A DNA stretch of 64,000 nucleotides from Verrucomicrobiales bacterium. GTDB lineage: Bacteria; Verrucomicrobiota; Verrucomicrobiia; Verrucomicrobiales; V1-33. Below the pieces are notes generated by a model. It was not told the DNA's origin, did not search any database, and worked only from the letters and a program-made list of their open reading frames with translations. Both the position numbers and the translations under genes were made by a program. The stretch spans positions 1 through 64,000 of the forward strand of contig JAQGPJ010000034.1 in the NCBI GenBank assembly GCA_028293125.1. Direction: 5' to 3'. Below, in pieces: positions 36,407-45,000 of this stretch; position 1 is the stretch's first letter; each line of letters opens with the position of its first letter.

Positions 36407-36757
36407 CACGAAATCACAGTCAAAGTTTTCGCGGAGGAAATTACTGCAGCCCGGGGCAAAATTGTCCAGTCCAGTGAGCTGGAAACCGCGGGGCGTGTCC
36501 CGGACCCGGATTCAGCAACTGGCTGCTTGGACCACCACCGTCCTGCGCCAAGGCACCCGCGGCGAAGTACGGGTCGAATATATTCATGAGCGCGTTTATT
36601 TATAGGATGGCAAAAGGGAGCAGCCCCGTCTGTGGCATCCCATCGCCCGGCGCGCGCTGGACAAAAACGGCCAGTCGGAGGAGATCTCATGGACCTTGAG
36701 CAACGCGCCTGCGGACACTCCCGCCGTGCGCCTGGTGCGCATGGCCTGCAGGCCGAT
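36407..36757 (+). pseudogene. IS701-like (DDE) transposase remnant
   Basis: A fragment recognisable in one frame: WKPRGVSRTRIQQLAAW, GTRGEVRVEYIHERVYL, a TAG stop (36603-36605), then DGKREQPRLWHPIARRAL and EISWTLSNAPADTPAVRLV. The last segment is characteristic of IS701-like transposases (LSNAPADTP, normally followed by RYWVERAFQ-type sequence, which is missing here). Neither the N-terminal part nor the terminal inverted repeats are visible. Trp is expected at the stop (VYLWDG in relatives). Confidence 0.65.
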
Positions 36758-36772
36758 GGCCGATGGCCGATG
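36752..36772 (+). repeat. GCCGATG x3 at the junction of two gene remnants
   Basis: Three perfect tandem copies of GCCGATG lie exactly where the transposase remnant gives way to the hydrolase remnant in another frame. They may reflect slippage during repair or deletion of the element. Confidence 0.7.
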
Positions 36773-37098
36773 TGAGCGATTACGGCCCGGACCATCTGCC
36801 TTACCGGGTGGCGGACAACAAGGAGTCCACCATGCGCTCCCCGGGCTCGTGGCTGGCCGCGATTTCCTGCCTGGCGTTTGTGATGGAGGGCACCACGGGC
36901 AATATCGAATCGTTCAAACAGATGGAGCTGCGCAACCACAACAGCCGGATCCTATTTCTCCCGCTCGAAGGCGAGGATCATTTCAGCGGTCTGCAGAAAA
37001 CGTCCAAAATCCTGGCGAAACTCATCCTTGCCGATAATGGCCTCAACGTAAATCTGCCCGTGAAAGGGCATCTTCCGCGGATGCCTTACGGGCGCTGA
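36763..37098 (+). pseudogene. Remnant of an alpha/beta-hydrolase-like gene (3' part)
   Basis: Up to 111 codons (MADVSDYGPDHLPYR ... ) resemble the C-terminal part of secreted alpha/beta-hydrolase or peptidase S9-like proteins. WLAAISCLAFVMEGTTGN would be the strand before the catalytic Asp region, and LFLPLEGEDHFSGLQ carries the expected catalytic His. The 5' part with the nucleophile is absent and is replaced by the transposase remnant. No signal peptide or ribosome site is visible, so I regard it as broken. Its exact family is uncertain. Confidence 0.5.
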
Positions 37099-37266
37099 CA
37101 CGCGGCATTTCGGGGGCTCCTGGCTGGAGGCGTTTTTCCTGACTCGCTGGAGCCAATCCGCGTGGCATTCAGGAACTCCAGGCAATCCCATCTGGAAATG
37201 GATTGCCGCTGGAGCTCATGGATGCCCCGCTCCACGGCGGGACACAAGGCCCATGGGACGACGGGT

Positions 37267-38850
37267 TCAGCGCATCTGCCAGTTATCAGCCACAAGGTCC
37301 TTGATCGTCACATACCACCCGGTTTTTTCATCGCCGCTCCATTCCAGCGCCAGCACGACAAAGGATTCCACGTCCCATTCCGCTCCGCCTTTGGCGGCGA
37401 TTTTGTTCTGAAAGTTGGGGTTGCTGAGGTCGGCCCAGACAAACCAGGACTCGTCGCGCATGGGCGACTCCACACCGAAGGCCTGCCGGGCGGTGCCCTG
37501 CCCCGGCACCGCCGGGCCGAAGTAGTGACGGCGGCGCAGCACCACGCGGAACTCGCCGGGCTTGTGGCCCGGGTTCTCAAAAAACTCCCTCAGCCGCTGC
37601 TCGTAGCTCTCCAGAAAGGGAACCCAGTCCACCCGGAAAGATCCATCCTCACTTTCCTCGACTGCCGTGGGGATGTCCGCCGGATAACCCTGGACCCGCA
37701 CGCGGAATCCAAAATACCCACGCGCGGTGCCCGGGATGGTGCCTGAATCCAGCAGGGAAATGCCCTCGACCGGAACAGGACCATCGGGACGGTCCTTGAA
37801 ATGCACGGCCATGGATTCCTTCAGGCCTTTGACACTCAGGGCATACTTAATCCGCTCCTGCCAGCCTTCAGCGGCGAGAAACTCCTCCAGCACCTGCCGC
37901 GCCTGTCCCAGTTTGGTGGAAGGAATCACCGAGGCCCTGGGCACTCTGCCCGCAGTTGCAGCGGGGGCCGGGGCCGGCGCGGGAGGACTGACAGGTGCCG
38001 CACCGGAGGGCATCACTGTGCCCTGAACTGCGCTGGAAACCGCGGCGGGAGAGTTTGCCGGAACGGCGGGAGCCGATGGTTTGCCAGTGTCCGCCCGGCC
38101 TGGCGCTGAGGTGGATGCGGTCGATGAAGCTCCCTTCTTTGTGGCTGCGGATGGGCTTCCGCTTTCCGGCGCTGCCGGAAAGGGTATCAGCCCAAAATGA
38201 AAAGCCGCCGCCACGCCGCCGGCCAGAACCGCCAGCACGGCAGCGGCTTTCCAGAAACCAGGGCGTTTTTCCTGGGTTCCGGCTTTTTCCGGATTCGCCT
38301 TGGAATTTCCCGATATTGGAGCCGCCATTGTCTCCGGTTTTGGGGAAGGAGTCTCAACTGGGGCAGGTGCCAGGAAAGCCACTGCCGCTGGTGGTGCTGA
38401 TGCCACCAGTTTTGGTGCCTCCTTAAGTTTGGGCGGCAGACCTGCGCCGGATTTCACTTCCTTGGCCGGTTCCGGTGCGGGCTTCACTCCTTTCCCCATT
38501 TCAGACGTGGATTTGGGTTTGGATTCAATTTCCGGTCCCCACCGCAGTTCCGGCTCCCCACTGTCCCATTGAAACTCCGGCAGCGCCGCCGCTCCCTCCG
38601 ATGGCGTCGTGGGCGGCCCGGATTTGCCCTCCTGCCCGGCGGTTTTGCTGGAATCCGCACCGGCTTTCACCGAAATCCACGGCGGGGAGAGTTCCGCCGG
38701 GGAGGTTGGTGCCGGCAAGGGGTTTTCAGCCGGGGCTTTGGGTTCCGGCGGCATCAATGGCAACCCGCATGCCGGGCAGGAAGCGGCGCGGGCGGCATTT
38801 TCCAGCGGGGTGTGACAGCGGGGGCAGACGGTGCGCACAATTTCACTCAT
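37267..38850 (-). CDS. Zinc-ribbon membrane protein, unknown
   Basis: A 527-residue protein. The N-terminal zinc ribbon is CPRCHTPL ... CPACGLPL (residues 9-34). A long Pro/Ala/Glu/Lys-rich disordered region follows (35-235), then one transmembrane segment (FWKAAAVLAVLAGGVAAAFHFG, about 238-260), a second Pro/Ala-rich linker, and a folded C-terminal domain (about 340-527; WQERIKYALSVKGLKESM, WYVTIKDLVADNW). The architecture (zinc ribbon, disordered linker, one membrane pass, extracytoplasmic beta domain) recurs in Verrucomicrobia, but I know no function. ATG 38848-38850 is chosen because it starts directly before the Cys motif. Confidence 0.7.
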   Translation of the reverse strand: MSEIVRTVCPRCHTPLENAARAASCPACGLPLMPPEPKAPAENPLPAPTSPAELSPPWISVKAGADSSKTAGQEGKSGPPTTPSEGAAALPEFQWDSGEPELRWGPEIESKPKSTSEMGKGVKPAPEPAKEVKSGAGLPPKLKEAPKLVASAPPAAVAFLAPAPVETPSPKPETMAAPISGNSKANPEKAGTQEKRPGFWKAAAVLAVLAGGVAAAFHFGLIPFPAAPESGSPSAATKKGASSTASTSAPGRADTGKPSAPAVPANSPAAVSSAVQGTVMPSGAAPVSPPAPAPAPAATAGRVPRASVIPSTKLGQARQVLEEFLAAEGWQERIKYALSVKGLKESMAVHFKDRPDGPVPVEGISLLDSGTIPGTARGYFGFRVRVQGYPADIPTAVEESEDGSFRVDWVPFLESYEQRLREFFENPGHKPGEFRVVLRRRHYFGPAVPGQGTARQAFGVESPMRDESWFVWADLSNPNFQNKIAAKGGAEWDVESFVVLALEWSGDEKTGWYVTIKDLVADNWQMR

Positions 38851-38906
38851 AGAGGGGACGGGAGGGCAGTGCCATAAGGACGCTTTCCGCCTCCCCCTGC
38901 GGATTC

Positions 38907-39386
38907 TCAATCCCGATTTGCCTGCTGCCTCCGTTTCAGAAAACGCAGAATTCCCAGCGCCAGCGGCACCGCCAGCAGGCTGCCGGTGATATCCGCCATC
39001 CAGTCGTAAACATCCAGACCCGAGCGTCCGGGGGTGAAGCTCTGATGCCATTCATCAAACCACCCCACTGCCGCGCCGGTCAGCACCACCAGCAGCGCCG
39101 ATCCGCCCACACTGGCTTGGCGCACGGGCTCCGGAGCCGGATAGGAAATGACAGCAGCCACCCCTCCTGAATGGGGTTTCCGCGGAAACAACTGCCACAG
39201 GGCCAGCACCGCGCCGCCGAGAGCGAAAAACACCGCGTGCTCAACCTTGTCGATATGCCGCACATGGATCTCCGGACCCGGATGGCGCATGGAGGAAAGC
39301 ACGAACAGCGTCAGAAACCAGCCTATCCAGAGAGTCAGCCAGAACCCGCGGCTGCGCAGAATGGGAAACCGTGGAGCCGGCGTCAT
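38907..39386 (-). CDS. VanZ-like family membrane protein
   Basis: A 159-residue membrane protein with about four hydrophobic segments: LWIGWFLTLFVLSSM, AVFFALGGAVLALW, ALLVVLTGAAVGWF and ITGSLLAVPLALGIL. The VanZ signature DKVEHAVFFALGG and the acidic DEWHQSFTPGRSGLDVYDWMAD are complete. VanZ proteins are associated with low-level teicoplanin resistance and envelope functions, but their biochemistry is unknown. It lies 57 bp before the zinc-ribbon gene on the same strand. Confidence 0.85.
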   Translation of the reverse strand: MTPAPRFPILRSRGFWLTLWIGWFLTLFVLSSMRHPGPEIHVRHIDKVEHAVFFALGGAVLALWQLFPRKPHSGGVAAVISYPAPEPVRQASVGGSALLVVLTGAAVGWFDEWHQSFTPGRSGLDVYDWMADITGSLLAVPLALGILRFLKRRQQANRD

Positions 39387-39407
39387 GCAGAGGGGATAAG
39401 GGAGGTA

Positions 39408-39686
39408 TCAGCGCGGACCGTTGTGGAGCTCCGACTCCAGCCGCTCGCTGAGCCACTGCTTGATCATGCTCTGGTAGTTCAAATACCGGGAGCGGGCCAG
39501 GCGCTTGATGCGGGCCAGCATCCGGGGATCGAAGCGCAGGGTGATGGTGGTGCTCTCCCGCACATCCGGGCGGTGCAGGGCGCTGTTCATCAGCCGGGCA
39601 TCCAGCTGATGGACCGCCCAGAACTCGGCTTCCTCCGTCTCGTCGGCAAATACGGGAACCTCCCGCCATGACATTATTTTTTTCAT
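39408..39686 (-). CDS. brnA: BrnA/CopG-like antitoxin
   Basis: A 92-residue protein in the second position of a toxin-antitoxin pair. TEEAEFWAVHQLD and the ribbon-helix-helix segment STTITLRFDPRMLARIKRLARSR (given in part: TITLRFDPRMLARIKRL) match the CopG/BrnA antitoxin family. It would bind its own promoter and neutralise the upstream toxin. Nine bases separate it from the toxin gene. Confidence 0.75.
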   Translation of the reverse strand: MKKIMSWREVPVFADETEEAEFWAVHQLDARLMNSALHRPDVRESTTITLRFDPRMLARIKRLARSRYLNYQSMIKQWLSERLESELHNGPR

Positions 39687-39695
39687 TCGTCAGGA

Positions 39696-39971
39696 TCAGA
39701 GAAACTCCGTGTTTTTGCGTTCGTAAAAGCTTTTCTCGTCGGGGGTCATCGCCCGCGCGAAAATCACCCGGTATTTTTTCCCGTCGGTCCAGAAGACACT
39801 GAAAATCGACTGGTTGCCCACCGTTTTGCCAAGGCAGAAATAACGGGTTCCGTTCTCGTCCCCGGTTTCCGGCAGCAGACGCAGGGAGAATGGATCCTCA
39901 AAGGATTCCTCGATTTCCCGGGGGGGAATGAGCTTCAGGTCAAAGGGGGCATCAAGCCAGTCAAAATCCAT
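39696..39971 (-). CDS. brnT: BrnT-like ribonuclease toxin
   Basis: A 91-residue protein directly upstream of the BrnA-like gene, in the usual toxin-first order. The N-terminus FDWLDAPFDLKLIPPREIEESFEDP and the C-terminal YRVIFARAMTPDEKSFYERKN fit BrnT (RelE-like fold; family consensus ends in ISAR.....E...Y). It is more divergent than typical BrnT, so function rests on context plus the C-terminal motif. Confidence 0.65.
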   Translation of the reverse strand: MDFDWLDAPFDLKLIPPREIEESFEDPFSLRLLPETGDENGTRYFCLGKTVGNQSIFSVFWTDGKKYRVIFARAMTPDEKSFYERKNTEFL

Positions 39972-40022
39972 CGCGTGGGGGACAGCAGAATTGGGGGAAA
40001 GAACGGGGTGGCGGACAGCCGC

Positions 40023-40424
40023 TTAAACGGGCAGCCTCGAACCATCCTTGCGGCGCTGGATCAGTTCGATTTCATAACCTTCCGGCGCATCGACAAAGGC
40101 GAACACCGAGCCGGAGGAGGACTCGGTGGGACCGTCGGACAGTGGATAGCCCTTGGAGGCCGCATGTTTGGCGAAAGCGTCAAGATCCTCCACCTCGAAC
40201 GCCAGATGCGTCAGATCCGGTCCCACCACCACCGGGCCGCTGCCGTCGTACTGGCAGATTTCGATCAGTTCCTCGCTGCCGGGAGTCTCCAGAAAAACCA
40301 GTTCCGAGCCGCGGGGGGACTTGTGGCGGCGCACTTCCTTCAGTCCCAGCACTTCGGTGTAAAACTGAACGGTCCGGGCAAGGTCGGCCACACGGTAGCG
40401 GGTATGGAGCAGTCGGGTAACCAT
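40023..40424 (-). CDS. VOC/glyoxalase I-like protein
   Basis: A 133-residue vicinal-oxygen-chelate protein of glyoxalase I type. Metal ligands expected for glyoxalase I are visible: His in LLHTRYRVADL, Glu in SELVFLE, His in LTHLAFEV and Glu in GYEIELIQR. It probably converts the methylglyoxal hemithioacetal, although specificity cannot be told. I start at the ATG 40424 (MVTRLLHTRYRV), where similarity begins; three more codons (MLN) upstream are possible. Confidence 0.85.
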   Translation of the reverse strand: MVTRLLHTRYRVADLARTVQFYTEVLGLKEVRRHKSPRGSELVFLETPGSEELIEICQYDGSGPVVVGPDLTHLAFEVEDLDAFAKHAASKGYPLSDGPTESSSGSVFAFVDAPEGYEIELIQRRKDGSRLPV

Positions 40425-40586
40425 ATTTAACAATCAGAATCGAGGAAGGCCTGCGGCAATCCGAGGGGAGAGCAAAGTCCATGCTTCAACCGGACAGGCA
40501 ACCCCTTTTATCCCCAATTGTGCCCGCTGACCCCAGTGCCGCGCAAACCTGTCCCCGGAACTGAGATACACGGAAATGAAACACGG

Positions 40587-40616
40587 TTGACGTCCCCGGC
40601 GGCCTCCCTTTATGAA
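40587..40616 (+). promoter_or_regulatory. Candidate sigma-70-type promoter of rppH, leaderless
   Basis: TTGACG (40587-40592) and TATGAA (40611-40616) are separated by 18 bp. The expected transcription start, 6-7 bp beyond the -10, falls at the GTG start codon (40622). The message would thus be leaderless. Confidence 0.45.
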
Positions 40617-40621
40617 CTAAC

Positions 40622-41107
40622 GTGCCCGCAAATCCCTCCCAGAGCCGTTCCGCCGACCGCTACCGCCCCTGTGTGGCGGCGGTGCTGCAGAATGACGCCG
40701 GCATGATTCTGATCTGCGAGCGTCTGGACTTCGCCGACAGCTGGCAGTTCCCCCAGGGCGGTATCGATTCCGGGGAATCCCCCCGCGAGGCGTTGGTCCG
40801 GGAACTGATGGAGGAGATTTCCCTGCCGCCCGACGGGTATGAAATCCTGGGCGAAAAAGTGGGCTACAAATACCACTTCCCCGACCGCCAGCGCCGGCGC
40901 GGAAAATTCGTGGGCCAGGAGCAGGTTTATTTTCTCTGCCGGTTCACAGGGCCGGAATCCCTTCTGAATCTGGAGACCGAGCATCCGGAATTCCGCCGCT
41001 GGAAATGGATTCTGCCACACGAGTTCGACCTCCGCTGGCTGCCCGACTTCAAGCGGGAGGTGTATCAGCAGGTGCTGCGGGACTTTTTTGAAGTGGAGCC
41101 GCACTGA
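40622..41107 (+). CDS. rppH: RNA pyrophosphohydrolase (Nudix)
   Basis: A 161-residue Nudix hydrolase that removes pyrophosphate from the 5' end of transcripts (or acts on diadenosine polyphosphates). The Nudix box is complete: GGIDSGESPREALVRELMEE (about residues 43-62) then ISL. The preceding YRPCVAAVLQND and DSWQFPQGG are typical of RppH/NudH. GTG start at 40622; no ribosome-binding site is visible. The 3' end overlaps that of trmD, which runs in the opposite direction, by 59 bp. Confidence 0.88.
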   Translation: MPANPSQSRSADRYRPCVAAVLQNDAGMILICERLDFADSWQFPQGGIDSGESPREALVRELMEEISLPPDGYEILGEKVGYKYHFPDRQRRRGKFVGQEQVYFLCRFTGPESLLNLETEHPEFRRWKWILPHEFDLRWLPDFKREVYQQVLRDFFEVEPH

Positions 41108-41798
41108 GGGCCGGCGCGCGGTGTTCCCGCAGCAGGTCCGGCCGCATGGCCTGAGTGCGCCGCAGACTCTGGCCGGCTTTCCATTTGGCGATGTTGGCGT
41201 GGTGGCCGCTGAGCAGGATGTCCGGGACCTTCAGGCCGCGGAATTCGACCGGCTTGGTGTAGCAGGGTGCCTCCAGCAGCCCTGTGGCGGCGGAGAAGGA
41301 CTCCTCCTGGGAGGAGCGCTCATCCCCCAGCACACCGGGCAGCAGCCGGATGACAGCATCGGTAAGGATCGTGGCCGCAATGGCTCCGTTGGTCAGCACG
41401 TAGTCGCCCAGAGAGATCTCGTCATGCACCAGCGTCTCCACCACGCGGTGGTCGATGCCCTCGTAGTGGCCGCAGAGAATGATCAGATGCCGGCAGGCGG
41501 TGTAGCTTTCCACCACCCGCTGGTCCAGCCGTCGTCCCTGGGGGGTCATCAGCACCACGCGGCTGTCCGGCGTGGCCAGCGCCTCCACGGCGGCGAACAG
41601 CGGCGCGCACTGCATCACCATGCCCTGCCCGCCCCCGTAGGGCGTATCGTCCACCCGGCGGTGGCGGTCGGTGCTCCACTGGCGCAGGTCATGCACTCCC
41701 AGCTCCCACAGCCCCCGTTCCATGGCCTTGCCCAGGATGCTTCCCATCAGCGGGGCACGGCACATTTCCGGAAACAGGGTAATGATATCGACTTTCAT
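41049..41798 (-). CDS. trmD: tRNA (guanine-37-N1)-methyltransferase
   Basis: A 249-residue SPOUT-class methyltransferase that makes m1G37 in tRNAs and prevents frameshifting. It has the family start MKVDIITLFPEM, the DDTPYGGGQGMVM loop, the knot region LCGHYEGIDHRVVE and SLGDYVLTNGAIA. The C-terminus RRTQAMRPDLL is typical, and the final 25 or so residues are an unusual Ala/Pro-rich extension. That extension is exactly the part overlapping rppH. Confidence 0.93.
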   Translation of the reverse strand: MKVDIITLFPEMCRAPLMGSILGKAMERGLWELGVHDLRQWSTDRHRRVDDTPYGGGQGMVMQCAPLFAAVEALATPDSRVVLMTPQGRRLDQRVVESYTACRHLIILCGHYEGIDHRVVETLVHDEISLGDYVLTNGAIAATILTDAVIRLLPGVLGDERSSQEESFSAATGLLEAPCYTKPVEFRGLKVPDILLSGHHANIAKWKAGQSLRRTQAMRPDLLREHRAPALSAAPLQKSPAAPADTPPA

Positions 41799-41968
41799 CT
41801 CAAAGCCTCACAGCAGGCAGCGGCAGGGACCGGACGCAATGGGAAAGCCTGCATCGGTTCCACAGAGGCCTTTTGTTCATTTTTCCGCAATAAAAGCCCG
41901 GCCTCTGGTCTGATCCTGGCTTGACGCCGGGGGGCGTATCTTCCTAAAACGTCACTGGCTTTTAAAAG

Positions 41969-42022
41969 ACGGCACCCGCCGCCCGGCGGCAGCCGTCCCT
42001 CCCCGTGACGGCTGACGGTGCC
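41969..42022 (+). promoter_or_regulatory. Structured leader upstream of the CotH-type gene
   Basis: An outer stem GGCACC (41971-41976) with GGTGCC (42017-42022) encloses two hairpins: GCCG/CGGC (41978-41990) and AGCCGTC (41991-41997) with GACGGCT (42007-42013). GACGGC at 41969-41974 can alternatively pair with GCCGTC at 41992-41997, so two mutually exclusive folds exist. It ends 43 bp before the ATG. I recognise no known riboswitch. Confidence 0.4.
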
Positions 42023-42065
42023 TCTCTTCATTTTCCTATCTTCCGAAGAATTTTCCGCCCCCCTT

Positions 42066-45000
42066 ATGAAAATCCGTTTTTCCGCCCCCGCCGCGCTGTG
42101 GATGGCCGCCACCGCCGCCTGGGCCGCCCCCACCATCGCCAATCTGCCGGCGAACAACTTCACACCGGTCACCGCCAGCGCGGGAGTGCGGGTCACCGCC
42201 TACACAGGGGTGCCGCCGGCGGTGACACTTTACTACGGCCCTACGGACGGGGGTGCCGACACCGCGTCATGGGCGGGTTCCGTCAGCCTGGGCACGGTGC
42301 GGTTTTCAGCCACCGGCAACATGACCGGCCTTACGCCGGGCACCACTTATTTTTACCGCGCGTATGCCACCCACTCCACCGGCAATGCCTGGGCGGAGGG
42401 GACCGGAACCTTCACCACGCCGGTTGTCTCCGCTCCGGTTGTGGTGACCCGTGAAGCCTCCGGCATCGGACTCAATGCCGCCACCGTCAACTATGAGGTC
42501 ACCTCCACGGGCGATGAGACGCCGGCGGTCACTCTCTATTACGGCCCCGCCGACGGCGGCACCAACGCCGCCGCCTGGGCCGGAAAGGTTTCCGCCGGTG
42601 CCGTGGCCGGGCGCGGCACCGCCGCCCTGTCCGGTCTGACGGCCAACACCGTCTATTACTACCGCGCCCAGGCTTCGAATTCCGCCGGCAGCGTGTGGGC
42701 TCCTGGCAGCGCCAGTTTCACCACCGCCGGCGTCACGCCGCCGGCGGTGGACACCGTGGCCCCCACCCATGTCCGCCCGACTACGGCCACGCTGAACGGG
42801 GAGGTCACCGCCGCCGGCAATGCCTCGCCGCAGACCACCTTTTACTGGGGCTCCACCGACGGCGGCACCGATGCCGCCACTTGGCAGCACACCGCCCCGG
42901 CAGGTGTCTCCAGCGGCGCTTTTTCCCGCGTGCTGACCGGGCTCACGCCGGGCAGTCCCTTGTTTTACCGCGCCTTTGCGCAGAACGCCGCCGGCGGTGT
43001 CTGGGCTCCCAAAAGCCAGGCTTTTGCCACCATGCAGGCCGAGGCTCCGCCCAGCGTGATCATCAACGAGGTCCACTATGACCCGCTGGATGCCACCAAA
43101 AGCCAGGAGTTCGTGGAGCTTTACAATCCCACCGCCGCCGATGTGGACCTCGCGGGCTGGAAAATCACGGATGCCGTGGAGTTCACCTTTCCCCCCGGCA
43201 CCGTGATTCCCGCCGGGGGATACTTCTGTGCGGTCCAAAGCCTGGCCGCCTGGCCGGCAGTGGTGAACAAGGCCGGGCCCTTCACCGGCAAGCTGAGCAA
43301 CCAAGGTGAAATCATTGAGCTGCGCAATGCCGCCAACCAGCTGGTGAATGCGGTGGACTACGGGGCAGGCTTTCCGTGGCCGACCGCCTCCAACGGCCTC
43401 GGTCCCTCCATGGAACTGCTGCATCCCAATCTGGACAATGGGCTCGGAGGCTCCTGGCGGCGGTCCGTCACCAACGCCCCCACTCCGGGGGCCGCCAACT
43501 CCGTGCTGCTGACCAATGCCTCCCTGGCCCCGCCGGCCATCCGCGGTGTGAAACACGTCCCGGAAGCCCCTGTCTCCGGCGTGCCCGTCGCCGTCAGTGC
43601 CACCGTGACCGATCCCGACGGCGTGGGAAGTGTGGTCCTGCGCTATCAGATAGTGGATCCCGGAGCCTACATCCGGAGAACCGACGCCGCCTTCACCAAC
43701 GCTGCCAACTGGACGGAGCTGCCCATGGTGGATGATGGCACCAGCGGGGATGCGACCGCCGGGGATTCCATCTATACGGTGACCATCCCCGCGGAGGTGC
43801 AGACCCACCGCCGTCTCGTGCGTTACCAGATTACCATCACCGACGCCACCGGCACCCCTCCGGAGGTGCCGGGGAATTCCGTGCGCGTGCCCTACGCCGA
43901 TGATGAGCAGCCGAACTTCGCCTACTTCGTTTACAACGGCGTGCCCGCCTGGAGCGGTGCCATGCGGCCCGTGGCCTTCTCAGGGAATGCGGCCACGCCC
44001 ATCCAGGAATATTCACCGGATGTCCTGAACTCCATCGAGCCTTGGCATCTCATCGCCAATGAGGCCAATATCATCAGCTGCCAGTACGGCGGTTCCGACG
44101 GGGTCAAATTTTTAGGCACACTGGTTTACCGGGGCAAGGTCTACGACCACATCACCTACAACGTGCGCGGCATTGGCTCCACCTATGTCAGCGGCAAAAA
44201 CAAATGGGGGCTCAAATTCAACCGCGCCCGTGATTTCCAGGCTTATGACAACTGGGGGCGTCCCTATGCGGAAACTTGGAATTCCCTGGGGCTGAACGCC
44301 TGCGCCTCCCCATGGGCGTCCGTGCACCGGGGGGCCGCCGGCCTGGATGAGGCCGCGCCTTACCGGCTTTATGAACTGGCGGGCGTGCCGTCCCTGCGCA
44401 CCAGCTACGTCCACTGGCGTGTCATCCGCCGCGGGGCGGAGGTCAATGACGCCACCAAAACCGTCACCGGCGATCCCATGGGGGCCAATATCCGGGGCCA
44501 GTATTCGGGGGATCTCTGGGGGCTCTATCTCGCCTTGGAGCCCACGGAGGGGAATTTCCTGGATGAGCGGGGCTTGGAGGACGGGAATATTTACGCCATC
44601 GAGGGCGAGGCCGGCGATAAAAAGCACCAGGGCAGCACCCAGCCCGCCACCAGCGCCGACTGGACCACCTTCAACAACGCCGTGAAAGCCACGGGAGCCA
44701 GCGCCCGGAACGAGCAGTGGTTCCGCGACAACATGGACCTGCCGGCGCTTTACACCTTTCTGGCTCTGAACCGTCTGACTGGAAACACGGATGTGCGGCC
44801 CGGGGACAACTACCGGTATTACCACCGCCCCTCGGACAACCGCTGGGTCATCATGCCCTACGATCTCGACATGATGTTTATCCCCGCCCACCACTGGGGC
44901 GGAACCATGGACAACGTGGTGGTCGCTGGCCAGCCCAACAGTATCCGCGCCATCATGCGCTGGCCTGCCTTGGCTTTGGAATACCGGAACCGGTGCCGGG

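Noticed and set aside
41930..41945. ACGCCGGGGGGCGT as a fourth CCCCGnnCGGGG site
   Set aside because: The centre and arms differ from the three sites at 29-32 kb and it is not flanked by the shared GGAGrGACT.
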